64,000 nt of DNA from Myripristis murdjan. Its lineage: Eukaryota; Chordata; Actinopteri; Holocentriformes; Holocentridae. A program made the position numbers and the translations under genes. Of the stretch, positions 11,806 to 24,058 are shown in pieces. The notes beneath the pieces are model-generated. The model saw nothing but the letters and a program-made list of their open reading frames with translations. It did no database searches and was not told the origin of the DNA. The stretch lies in the NCBI RefSeq assembly GCF_902150065.1, contig NC_043993.1, positions 17,693,203 to 17,757,202 of the forward strand. The letters run 5' to 3'. The first letter of the stretch is position 1. The number at the start of each line of letters is the position of its first letter.

Positions 11806-14800
11806 AAAAAAAATATGTTATTACACAAGCTTTCTGGTGTATGATATTTGATATGTTCTTGAAGTGCCAATGGTATGGTCCAGGGTGAACAGGGGAAGTG
11901 TTCAAAGGTATACAACAGTATTTTGGTCAAGTATTGATTAAACTGAAAACGAAAAACGGAATTGAAAATGTGTATCATATATGATACAAATGGATTTATA
12001 GGGTTAAGCTATTGTAAATGACTCAGGCTGCATATTTTGAAACTGAAGACAACTTTGTCTTGTGATTATTTGCTGCCGTATCGCTTTCAGTGATAAATAC
12101 AAAAACTGAGCAATTTCACTTTCACTAAGTTGCATGTGCAGTTAACGTGCAGTTACCAGTCCTTCACACACACAAACACACACACACACCTCTGTCACAC
12201 ACATACATACTCACAACACACACACACACACACACACACATTTTTTTATAATATACGGTAACTTGAAAGGTGCTACATTATCCATTCATTGTAAGTGATT
12301 CAACACTTAGATGGACGCTGTGACCCAGTGGGTCACAGCTTAGACTGCTGCACTTTGACCCCTGATGCATTTTGCACACTCTGTGATAGGTCGATATAGA
12401 CTTATAAAACCATAGTCCTGTTGTATTGTTTCAGCAAGCCAGCAGCTGGGATCTACTAAAAGCAAATAATTTTGTATGAGCAGGTTCAGTTTACAGCTTA
12501 TCTACAGCATGATATTGAAAATGGAAGACAGCTTTTGTTTGCACAAGTATCACACGCTGGCCTAGCAAGATAGTGATATTCAACCGTAGACTAATGGCAG
12601 TGAATTGTCTGACATTCACGTGGTGATTCAGGTTACAAAGGCTGGAATGTGCCATTGTTCACATGGAAGACACAAAGAGCGAAGCCAACGCGATTTTAAT
12701 CCTCATTAGGCGTGTGCTTTTGTGTGTTATCTCAGTTTTTAAAACATCAGCAGATGAGAACAATAGAAAGCCAAGCATGGAGTGAGGTCAAAAAGTCTGC
12801 TGTGAGGGACTCCTCATGCTCAGACACGTATTTACAGTTTTATGTCATTAAGTCATGACATAGAAAACCTCACACTTGAAAAACCCCAAGACATGTGACA
12901 GTATACTTGGACAGCGGCGACACTTTGACGTTAATCAGTCACCTGCAGATAACGTCTGTTATGAAAATAGATAGCAGTATTTATCACTTCTCACATTACC
13001 TTTAAACCAGGCGAACACCTAAAGTTTGTATAATGGGCAAAGGCCAAGGGGAGGGCAGTTTACATATATCTATACTCATACCAGGGAGCCACCCAGTTCA
13101 GCCACTGAGAAGCTTAACCGGTACAGAGGAGGGTGAAGTGCTTTGCTCCAGGCCAATCAACATCATTTTCTGGAGCCTTGTTCACTTCCCCTCCCCAGAT
13201 TTTTGCAGCTGGTTTCAGGTTTCAAACCATCAACTTGCTGTGTCATCAAACACTTGCTTACCAAAACATACTGTTCTGTTGCGACATTTCAGTTCTGTCC
13301 AACTTCCTTGCAGCGTGAGATGAAAAGCTTCTTCTTGGGATCATAATGTTAATAATAAATATGATACTAATACAAGGCTAATCATAATAATAAACAACTT
13401 AATTATTATAGCATTTCTCATGCAAAACATGCAGCTTAGGGTGCTTCATATTAAACAAAAAAGCTGCACCATGCAAATTCACACCAGTCAGTTGAGGTGA
13501 GGACTGTTTGTACTCGACTGACAATGAACTAGGGTGACATTAAAAACCCCATGGACTCAACCATAAAGCTGCATGCTTATTCCATGTTTTGTCCTGTGTG
13601 AATTTTGCATAGTGCATCTTTAAGAGAAAACAAAACACTTCTGTATTATATAAAAAGAAAATAATTTAAGGTTACATTCAAAAGGAATCACAATGAGTGC
13701 ACAAACAAGGCAAAACAACGGAGTACAACATCACAATGTACAAATTCAGCTATAGTCGACGTGTAATAGTTAAAGTGAATTGATGTGCAGTGATTGATGC
13801 ACAGTAGCTCAAGTACTTTTAGCATATTAAGAGTTACAGTATGCTACTGATGGAATCAAATCAGGGAATTAAGTATAGCAGCATCATCTGTCACAGGAGA
13901 AGCACCTTATGCAAAGTAATTTGAGTTAATGAGGTGTCAGTGCAGTGACCAGACTTGTGCTGCTCATGTTGCTGTTACAGTGACTAGTGAAAAAAATGAA
14001 ATACCTAAAATTGCAAGGTCTGCACCATGAGTTATGTGAAAAAATCAAAGAGTTTGATTCTATATAGCAAATGCTTCACCCTGATGGGCTATTACAGTGA
14101 CTGCAAAATGTAACCGAGGTCCAAATCTCATTGCCTTGGACCTGGCTCATCTATTCCGTGACTGAATGTTTAGCAATGACCTAGGTCATGTCATCTTCCT
14201 CTCTCTGTTGTGTTCTTGAACAGGGAACACTGTCAGCAACCTGATTATGATTCTTCCTCCCATTTACGGTGCCATTCAGACATTTCGAGATGGCCTTGAA
14301 TTCCGCTACATCTGCTCTTTTCTTGGACTGGCAGGTTAGTCTATTGGAACAACAGAGTATTACTCAGATTGCATTCCTATTCTTTATGCATATTAGTTAT
14401 AAACAACAACTGTATTTGGCTTTAAAGTATGTAGTGCCTGATTGTCATCATACCATTATTCACACCTTCTTTATGTGAGTAGGTAGTGTGTCTTTACTTT
14501 CAGTTTTAATGTTTTGCTGGATTGTCTGTGTGTCACCCAGCTGTTGGTGTTGGTTCCTGGTGCTTCCACATGACGCTGCTCTATGAGATGCAGGTGGGCA
14601 GACTCACAATGACTGAAAACAAAGCAGGATTTCTCAGCAAAAGTTGTGTACATAATCAAGAATGTGGGTAACCACTGAGACGGTTTTCTTATCTCCTCAT
14701 TTCTTGCTGAAAGTGCATGAATTAGACTCACTGATGCCTTGGGAAACATGTAATGGAAATTTAAGTGAGGACAGACAGTTGTTGCCAGTCTCAATGAAAA

Positions 14801-17253
14801 GTGTATCAAAATAGTGTGGTGTTATTTGAATGATGTTTATTGTCATTATACCCAGGTACAATGAAATTTCTCAGTACTTAGTTAAAATAAATCAAATAAA
14901 TAGAAGCATTGCTGGAAAACAGCAGTAATAGCAACAGCTATGCTGTAGTGACTCATATAGCAGACTGATAAGTATGTATGCTGTGTCTTTTGCCATTTGC
15001 AGTTACTGGATGAGTTGCCAATGATTTACAGCACGTGTGTCTTCGTCTACTGTCTGTAAGTGTCTGAATGGTTTGGATTTATTGCTATTGAAAACCTCTC
15101 GCAACTCTGGTCAAGTGTGATGCCTACTTGATCAAATTTGTTTGATTAGAGGAGTAAAATGAACCAGTGAATCCCTCAACTGATCCAGTCTCAGAACAGC
15201 ATGTCTTGTTGTTGTTCGTGGTGTGTGGAGTGTTTGTAATGGAGCTATTGATACTTTGGCTGAGCTGAGCTGAGCCGGAGCGTATTTCTCCATTTCACTT
15301 TTTCTGATGTTTGCTCTCGGTCTTTTCAAGTTGATGTCTTTCACTTTGTGCTGAAAATGTTTGCAAGATGAAAACATGCATCTAATTTCTGTTTCAGATA
15401 TGAGTGCTTCAAACAAGAGAACACTGTCAGTTTATTTCCTATTGCAATATTACTAATCTTCAGTGTCTCAGTCAGTTTGGTGAGTATCTTCCCTCACTGA
15501 ATTGAACTTCTGTAATAAAGGCAATTATGCGGTTGTCAGATATTTCAATCCCCTAAGTAAAAGTGCATCTTCTTTTGCTATGACTGATATGCTAAACATG
15601 TAATACCCTTGACCAGTTTCCTTATCGGTTCTTGTAGGTGTACTTACAGTGGAAGGAGCCAGTGTTTCACCAGGTAAGGGTGTGTACTGCTTATTTTCAG
15701 CTGAGTCAGGTTGCCCTATCTATGTTTCCTATTTTGGTTTAGTGTGTCAAAGGTCAGTGTGTATGTGTATATATACTGGTCATTAAAATGATGTAAAATA
15801 ATGCAGTATTGTTTCATCAACATCCATGTAAGAAAATCTAGAGTCACATCACCATAACAATAATGACAATATGTAATAACTAACAGTGTATCAAAACACA
15901 GTAAATCGGTTGTGAACAATCTGGTTGGGATGCTTCATCAAAAGGGGAAATCTCACCATATACAAGCCAGTAACTGTCAGAACGGTTACTTCCATTATTC
16001 CCACTGTTTGTCTGTAAATGCTTAGAGTCCCGCATCATGTCTGTGTTGCCTTGCAACAATAAGAACAATGTGACAAAGCTGCCTTTGTTTACTCTTTGGA
16101 GCTGGCTTTGTTTACTGATCGCACTGCTCTATAGTCGCTCATAACTGGACCAAACTGGTAGCCCTGCTGTGGTACAGTGAAACAATACAGAGGGAATACA
16201 TTGCACGAAAAAGGGTCTCGCCATATGAAATAGCTTTCTGTTCATTAACAAAGAAGTGATAATATGCATTAGCACCCACTGTTGCTTTGCCAAATCTAGG
16301 TGGGTTTATTAGGAGCTCAAATAAGTCAAATCCACAGATGTAAACTCATGTCAGTGTGCTTGATTTGTAACCTAGATAAAATTAATTTGGTCTACTTCAT
16401 ATAACGTTTTAGAGATTTTTTTTATTTTTTTATTTTTTTTTTACTTCTTGTCCCACAAGGTCTTAAAGTGTCTCAAAGCCAGAAACTCTCTTATACTTTC
16501 AGGTCATGTATGGTGCTCTAGTAGCATGCCTAGTGATGCGATCTGTCTTCATAGTTACATGGTAAGCTGGACAAGAGGATATGGGAAAAAAGCTAACTTC
16601 ACCAAAGGAATGGCTGCTCAATAATGTTGAACAAAGTAAATAATTAAACATTAAAGGTGATATTTCTTGTCTTTTTGGTAGGGTGTATCCCTGGCTTAGG
16701 CCCCTGTGCTACACCTCTTTAGGTGTCTTTATGTTAGGTTTCCTACTGTGGAACATTGACAATATCTTCTGTGACTCATTAAGGTAAGTTATTATGGGAA
16801 AATTAACATGGGCATGGATAAAATATAATTAGTAAATTGTGTTCCAACACAGTCAGTTCAGAATGATAAATTCCAAGAACTTAGTTATTTTCCTGCTTTA
16901 ACAGCGGCAGTACAGACAAATTTCACTGTAACAGCTTATGATTTTTATTTCTTCAAAGTCTCATCTTTGTTTAAAAGGAAAACTTTGTTTATGCCATCTC
17001 AGGGACAAGTCAGGCAAATTAAAAGTAATGTTGATGCCTGGAAAGAGATCAGTTCAGTAATTGCTGAATACTGTTTTCTCTTTATCAGCATTACCTCAAA
17101 ACCTAAGCTGATGCATTTTCAGGTTTGATGTGAACACAGCAAATATAAGCCAAAAAAAAAAAAACACTTGTTGCACAGTTGTGTAAAGAATAAAAACATA
17201 CATTTTTCATTGTTTCAGTGTACGCCTTTCTTAGGGATAGGTATATCAGTCTA

Positions 17254-17302
<49 letters not shown>

Positions 17303-17767
17303 AATATATATGCTTTTGATGGCTAATATTTACTTTCTTTCTCAGAGCCAGCAGACAGATGCTGCCCCCTGGTGTTGGAGTAGTAACACAGTTCCATGCC
17401 TGGTGGCACATCCTTACAGGCCTGGGGTCCTACCTGCACATACTTCTCAGGTAAGCCTATAGCTGGTATTTCAATAACAGGAGACGGGATAACTGTAACA
17501 AAATTTGGCATGATAATCATTCCATGATGATGCATCTAAAAATTCAAATTTTACCCTGTTTTAGCCTCCAGATCAGGTCAACCTACCTCAAGCACAGACC
17601 AAAAGTAAAGGTATGTCTTTATTATTGTATTTTTAATTCTGCATGTTTGGCCCAAAACCCTGAAAAAACAAAAATGAAAACATGACCTAACATCATATAC
17701 ATAATGTGTTCAGTTTCTTTGTGGAGTATGGCCCACATTGCACATTGAGTCTCAGAAGACAAGCTGA
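10649..17767 (+). CDS. acer3: Alkaline ceramidase 3
   Basis: Eleven coding exons: 10649-10751, 14224-14334, 14541-14593, 15003-15055, 15398-15479, 15638-15673, 16503-16561, 16682-16783, 17346-17450, 17565-17610 and 17714-17767. They join to 267 aa, the length of human ACER3. The enzyme hydrolyses long unsaturated-chain ceramides to sphingosine and fatty acid in ER and Golgi membranes, with seven transmembrane helices. The family's site residues fall at the human positions: Ca-binding D19, W20, E22, N24 and E33 in the N-terminal [10 protein letters not shown] motif; S77, H81 and D92 (GSWCFHM, LLDE); and zinc ligands H217 and H221 (QFHAWWH). The start follows the conserved [13 protein letters not shown]-terminus. 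Only the last residues (ESQKTS) diverge from mammals. Intron 1 is long (about 3.5 kb) and holds a MITE. Confidence 0.97.
11656..12003. mobile_element. piggyBac-type MITE, 348 bp
   Basis: The element is flanked by TTAA on both sides (11652-11655 and 12004-12007) and has inverted ends CCCTATAAA / TTTATAGGG. Ends starting CCC next to a duplicated TTAA are the signature of piggyBac transposition. The interior has no coding capacity and carries a CA/TA microsatellite at 11732-11806, so the element itself seeded or hosts the simple repeat. Confidence 0.8.
11732..11806. repeat. Compound (CA)n-(TA)n-(CA)n microsatellite
   Basis: CA, then TA, then CA dinucleotide runs within the MITE. Reverse-strand translation gives a spurious Cys-Val/Ile-Tyr polymer. 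Confidence 0.95.
12163..12240. repeat. CA-rich interrupted microsatellite
   Basis: Two ACAC blocks separated by short non-repeat interruptions. Confidence 0.85.
17253..17298. repeat. (GT)n microsatellite in acer3 intron 8
   Basis: About 22 GT units ending some 47 bp before the exon 9 acceptor. Unlike the acat1 case, a normal pyrimidine tract (ctttctttctcag) follows before the exon. Confidence 0.95.
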
Positions 17768-20700
17768 AGTGAAGGGATGGGGACCATTAAAGGATGGTGC
17801 CATATCCAGTCACCAGCACAGGGACCTACTGATGCCCCTCTCTCCCTCTGCTGGGGAGACAACCCACGACCAGAGGGCCGGTGTACCACAAGGCATCACC
17901 CTGGGGACCCTTCGGTTCTGCAGTGTGGGGATTTGCTAAGTACAATATAGCTCTGAGAAATGTCAAGAAATGGAAGATATTTTTTTCCCATCAGTCATAA
18001 TTTATTAGATTAGATTCTTTGTAATGCTGTTGAAGTATAATGATTTTATTTGCTTATTCATCTCCAAAGCCAATATTATGTGTAACCCCTGCTGAGACAG
18101 TGGTAGATGTTGAATGGGTTAAGGGGGTTCTCTTGATTTTGATTTGGGAAAAGGGTAAACAAGTGTCATTAAGTCATAAGTCAGATTGTCATATTTATCA
18201 TTGTATGTTAACTACTGTAGATATTTAGATCCCCTAACTGAGGTGTAACTAAGGCTATATTGGTTATGTGTAGTTTTAAGAGTAGTTGAAGGAGTTCCAC
18301 ATACAGTGCAGTATTTCATATCCCTTTCAGAAAGATCCAGTTACTCTCTCTGGATGTGCTTAATACACCTGGGATTTTAACTGCCTGTTAGAAAGTGATC
18401 GTGTGTGATTGTAGCTCGGCTCACCAAATATTATTTGCTGGGCCATAGGCCTAGTTGAATTTGTTCGATCAAAGCATGCTATAACTGGAATTATGCTGTC
18501 CTTTCCATGCTAAAGTTGCTCTTTAATTTAGCACATGTTGAAGTAATATATGCGACATGTTAATGTTTTACATGACTTTTAACAAGGACAGAAGGAGATG
18601 CCACAGTTTTGCTGCACAGCACCACAGCACTGGTTTGAAAGTTTGAGCAGATATTACAGTACAACAGGGTAATTGTTTTCATGCAGGGTATTTTGTTAAT
18701 ACACAGGGCAAGTTGAGCCAGTTTTTTTACAATTTGAGTTTTTATGGAGAGTATTGTACTTGCAGCAGCTTTTTTGTGGATGCTCTCATTTAAAATTCAA
18801 GATGTATCCAACAGAGGTTAATCCTCAACTTCCCTCAGGCTTATGAAATGAGCCATCAGTTTGTTAGGATGCGTTATAGAAAAACTACAGCAAAGACTTT
18901 TCATTAGTATAAAAAAAGTAAGGCACAAGATTTAATGATTCCCCCAATGTTATGATGTGTTTTCATAATTTATTAAAGATCACTATTTAGTAAAGATATG
19001 CACAGTCTTAAAAGGTTAGGTTATTTGGCCAGCATCTGGAGGGTAATTTCTGGGTACAGATAAGACACACACTTGCACATAACTGCACACAAACTGCATT
19101 GAAAATATATTGGCTCAACTTGCCCCTTGAAACTTAAGAGAAGGCTCTTAGAATTGGTATCCAGACTGGTAACCCAGACTGAGAGGAAAAAGTTCATTAA
19201 TTTTTAAACTCCTATATAATCTACAACTAACATAAGACACAGCTTCAACTTATATATATATGCACATACCTTCTCCACAACAGCCATAATCACAGTCATA
19301 ATCATTTTATGCAACAACTGTTATTTGTGGCAAGTAGTCTTGGAAAGCCAGCCTTTCTCCATATTTGACCATATTTTATGGCTGTTCTGACACTGGTCAA
19401 AAAGTTTATCTCAACCCATTATCAGGGAGAAATAAATGTAAAAAATGATGATCGCTACATACATGTTGTTCCCAGTGACCCGGTGCAGCAAACCTGAAGG
19501 GCAGCGAGTGTGCCCCGTCAAAATGCTGATGAAGGAAATAATAGTTCGGCCAACTAGAAAAGAAGCGGCAGTCCTGCTTAATAGAAATATTCCTAATCAT
19601 ACTTGTTTAAACTCAAAGGACCAACTAAGTGGGTTGAAAAAAAAAATGTCAGAATCATTGTGTTTTCAAATTCCACTTCATACTAATCCATAAGCAAGTT
19701 CTCATCATTTCCTCTTTAATGTTAAAATAGGGAATTGTTAGTAAATCAACTCAAATCAAGAGTTGTTCAAAGTTCCAGTTCTGTAAAGGTACTTTAAAAA
19801 ATCATCTTAGACCTAAGTATCATTAGCATAAGGTGCCAAAGTTGGAATGGTTTGACAGCTTGATATTTACTAGTATTTATTTTTCACATTTTTTGTCATT
19901 TATTTATACCAGCTTAACAAAGTAAAGATTCAAATGGCACATACACACAATGGAACATGTTCATTAAACTTTAATGATACAACCACTAGATGGCAGAGAT
20001 CTCTATAAAGTTTCAGACGTTGCCTAAGGATGCCACACTGCTATGAGTAACTGCTACCTATCTAGAATTTTAGGAGTTTGTTCCTCAGTTTTCATAACTG
20101 GATTTGTGTTGTCAAATGAAGGAATTCACATTTTTGCAATGTTTGCTTTACTGTGAAAGTGTGGACATGAAAAGGAGAAAAATGTCTTGGGCTTAAAATA
20201 ACTTCTATAAATGGAAAGAGCTAATATGCATAATGTGGGTGCAACTTGATACTTGTTGTATGGAGATACTTGCATGTCTCTCAAACTGTTGTTGTCTGGA
20301 TTATCTCCTGCAAAAAAACAGACGTCATCAGACATTTCTTTTTTTATGCTTTGACCATGCTGTCCACAAAAGGGATATACTGTCAGTTATAACTACTGCT
20401 TGGACCAAGTGTTGCAAAAATGCATAAGCACAATGTACTGTACAAAGGACAAGTATTATCATTGTTCAGCATTCACTTTGAATCTTCCTTGTATGTTATC
20501 TTTAAATCACTGCTTGTCAGAGGGGGTGAGCAGTTGTCAATGAGGGTGCCTTATTTTTATCTTTGCAGTGTACTCCAAGTTGCCTTGACACTCATAACAA
20601 ACAACCCATCAAAATGTTCCTGTGTCTGTTACAGTGTTCCCTCTCCCCATTGGTTTGCCTAATGTACAGAAAAACTACATTTAGAGTGAACTGTCAAAGC

Positions 20701-21549
20701 ATCAGAAAAAAACAAAAACAGCTACTAATTCAAAGTGTGTGCCTAATCATTTTGGCCTTCCATTTGTTTTGTGTGTCTACCTTCTCAACTTGGCTACTGG
20801 TCATGTCAGTGACATTTATGACTGTAGCTAGAAGTGATAAGACTTGTTTGATGTGGCCAGTAGAGCGAAGTCTGCCAACATTTTGTAGAAATTTGGTCAC
20901 ACGCCAGTCTTTCGTATGCCCTGTATTGTCAAATTAAAGACAATGTATCAATGTAACCTGTTTCGGACTTCATTCTCCTTATTTTCTCCCACGGTTATAG
21001 CACATTCATTCATGTGGTAGTAGTGTCACTACTGTCATTACTGTGGTAGTGACACTACTGCTAGGAGCTGACAGTTGCATGATTCACCGATTTCTGATGC
21101 GCACATGTTTGAGTATGACGCTATTTGTGAAGGAAGTGTCAGCTATTTCTGTATTTCTCATCTTTCACAGAGAGCCACATTAATTCATAGTATAGTGCAT
21201 CTTTTCATATCAGACACTGTTGTGTGAGAATAGTGTTATGAGTTGAGTCATCAAGTTTGAGGTGCAACAGTCACCTATTGACTGAAAGACGTGCATGTTG
21301 CTTGTGTGCTATAAATAAGGGAAACGGATGCCAAGCTGATGCTCACGGATGAGGGTTGGTTTGTTGATTTCCTCCATTTGAACTGGGGTTGCCAACATTT
21401 GTAGAGTTCACTCAAAAATTTAATCTCAGATCAAGGTCTTAACTACTGTGCTGTGCCTCAGAAAGGGCTGATATCTTCTTCTTAGATTTAATTATTCATT
21501 TGCAAATAGATTTACTTCTCATATTCTGAGCATTTGAGGCCTTGAAAAT

Positions 21550-21815
21550 TATAGGTAGGGCTGAGCAATATATTCATACTATATTAATATGACATAAAAC
21601 TAGATATAATCTTAGATTTTGGATATTGAAATGCCATGAAAAACGTTACCTTTTCTTGGCTTTAAAGGCTGCAATACAGTAGAGATGGAATATTTTAACA
21701 AAGATGCAATATTCTGAACTTATTAGAGCATTCTTGCCATTCTGTTATTTGCCTCAGCCTGCTTGGACATCATATTTACATTACTTATGACTGTTCATAA
21801 GTAATGTCCTCTTAC
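21550..21815. mobile_element. Decayed non-autonomous DNA-transposon-like repeat
   Basis: The stretch beginning TAGGGCTGAGCAATAT and running through GACATAAAACTAGATATAAT and TTTTAAAGGCTGCAATACAG resembles, from memory, the left part of a high-copy teleost repeat whose ends read GGGCTGGGCGATAT. The matching right end is not seen, so this is a truncated or decayed copy. Confidence 0.5.
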
Positions 21816-23949
21816 GCACACATTATCTATCCCTGCATCTTTCTTGCAACATAGACATGACAGGTTGGTTATGTGGAAGTCTGGACGTTGAGGAAGTGTT
21901 ATCTCAATCTTGTCTCTCAAATGCCAAAACCACTGAGGTCTAAAATTTCTTTAGAAGAGGACGGCTTCCTCATGAGTCGTTTCACCTACGCTCTTCATGC
22001 AAGGATTTATCCTTAAAAATCAGTTACTGATGACCTCAACCCTTTAATCAGTGAGTCCAAATATAATGGCAGAAATAAAGAGCTACTGTGCACGTCACAC
22101 TGTACCCCATATGTTGTAACTCCACAGTGGGTTGTTTACTGGAGGAGGGCAGTGCTAAATGCAGATACTGAATCTTTCTTGCTCCTGACTTATATATCAG
22201 ATAAGTGCTCTTGTCTCTGATTTCTGTCACTTTTTTTTTCTAAGGGGCTTTCCTGAACATCTGGGTAAACTGAATTCAGAGAGGCTTGAGGGGGGCTACA
22301 GTGTTTGGTTAAATCCAGATCCAGAAGTTAGATTTTAGCCTTGTATGGGCATCTTTTAACCAACATCTCAATACAGCTTGCCTCTCCAATGTTTATTTCC
22401 TGGGGACTTTTCCACTCTACATGATCATTCTGTGGTCACTTCTTGGGAAGACTTCTATTTTTCCTGACCCTGAACTGAGCTCAGACAATAGAGCTTAACT
22501 GATATTGAAGTTTAATTCTGATGAACAAACCTCCAAAACGAATAACAGCCCATGACAATATTGTTAATAATAATATTTGGGTCAGGTAACTTAATGTTGG
22601 CAACCATATCAGTGTGCTGACAGCTTGTCTGTGTTTTTAACTTTATAATCAGTTATAATCATATCTTCTTTTAACAGGAAAAAATCAATCAGAACTTGTA
22701 TTTTGAGAATTTCAGCCTCTAAATTAATTCATTAGACTCATACACTAGGTATTACTTTTTATTTACTGTTCTAACTGTTCTACTATTTTAACATTTAATA
22801 TCAAGAATGCGACAAAAAATAAACACTTGGGGAAGTTTGCACATGCTAAGCTAGTCTTATATTGCAAATTTATTGGCTGACTTTTAAATCACTAGTCATC
22901 TTATTTTACATGGCCATAAACTGTCAAACTTCAGAAGTTATATCTTAATGATTCTGACAGTTATGTAATGACTGAAATGCAATGAAACTAATAGTGTAAT
23001 GATCACATAATTAAGCAATTGTGTATTAGCCATGGACCTCTTTGATAACTTTTTATTGTGTATTATACATGTAAACATGTGCTGCTTATGGATTGGCTGT
23101 GATTTTCCTGGAAAGTCAGGGAAGGCCTTGTGCCTGGTGACACTTCTCAGATGTGAGAAATCCAATCACAACATAACACACACCACACCACATTCCTCTC
23201 TGTTTATCTTGCATCAGTAAGAGTGCTGCTGGGTGCTTGTCAAAGTTGTGCATTCCTGCATCACTGTACATTTCACTGTCAAGTCATTTTCAGGAGGACT
23301 TTCATGCTAAAGAAACATTACAGCACTGACTTCACTGATACACTGTCATTTTACTGTAAACACATCTGACATCTTGCACACGATAGATGCAATGAAAAAT
23401 AATAGAATGCACATAAGAGAGAGCCCTAGGTTAATCTTTTCCTAATAAATGAAAACATTAACAGATATGACACCCAAAACCAATGTGTCAGCTCTTTTGA
23501 CAGTAGACTGCAGCTCATATGAAATGTAGGAAAACACCCGATCACCACTCCTTTTTGTGACCAATCTGTAAAAATCCCCTGTGCTCTTGACTCCCTCTGG
23601 CATGTTTATGACTCCTTGTTTGCTCTCAAAGTTGAAATGTGACAAGGAGTGCTAGGATTTTGATATTTGATTGCATAAATCTGTTGGAAAAACAACAAAA
23701 TACAAAGGCCTCATGTTTATTTTACTGCCACAATGAGGAAATAATAAATGATTCTAATATGTTTTAGATCCAAATCCATTCAAAGTTTTTTTATTTATTT
23801 ATTTATTTATTTTTTATACTCTGAAAGTCAGTCAGAGCAGTAGCCTACATATTATGATTTACACTGTTTGCTGAAAAGTGCATTTTGTGTGAGGACTATG
23901 AAATTAAAGCAGCATCCAGTTTTTATCCAAACAACAGTTATTGTACAAG

Positions 23950-24058
23950 CCATATTTTCAAGTCAAGGAGGACGACATACTCACATTTCACCTGGTTATT
24001 TGTCAAATAAACAGGTGAAATGTGAATATGTTTTCTCCTCCTTAACTTGAAAATGTGG
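23950..24058. repeat. ~52-bp inverted repeat with a 3-nt loop
   Basis: The arm 23950-24001 pairs with 24005-24058 with only a handful of mismatches and a 2-nt bulge. Both arms carry CAGGTGAAATGTGA (or its complement) and a TCAAG end. Either strand could fold into a long hairpin. It may be the core of a MITE or a recent inverted duplication. Confidence 0.85.

Larger units (their letters stand above)
10752..14223. other. acer3 intron 1
   Basis: A 3.5-kb intron holding a piggyBac-type MITE (11656-12003), CA-rich microsatellites near 12163-12240, a 23-bp perfect palindrome at 12317-12339, and a diffuse AT-rich stretch near 13345-13460 that resembles common teleost repeat remnants. Overlapping open frames at 13033-13346 look like chance. 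Confidence 0.7.

Noticed and set aside
14471-14809. 112-codon reverse-strand frame across acer3 exon 3
   Set aside because: Antisense shadow of acer3 exon 3 and its introns.
14945-14965. TGACTCATATAGCAGA shared between acer3 intron 3 and 45331-45346
   Set aside because: A 16-bp identity without extension on either side; it may be chance or a remnant of a repeat, and there is no evidence for a regulatory role.
20563-20937. 124-codon frame downstream of acer3
   Set aside because: No recognisable domain, no splice partners and ordinary AT-rich composition; it may lie in the acer3 3' UTR.
21019-21059. 14-bp inverted repeat of AGTAGTGTCACTAC
   Set aside because: The arms are themselves near-palindromic simple GTA-type sequence, so the symmetry is not striking.
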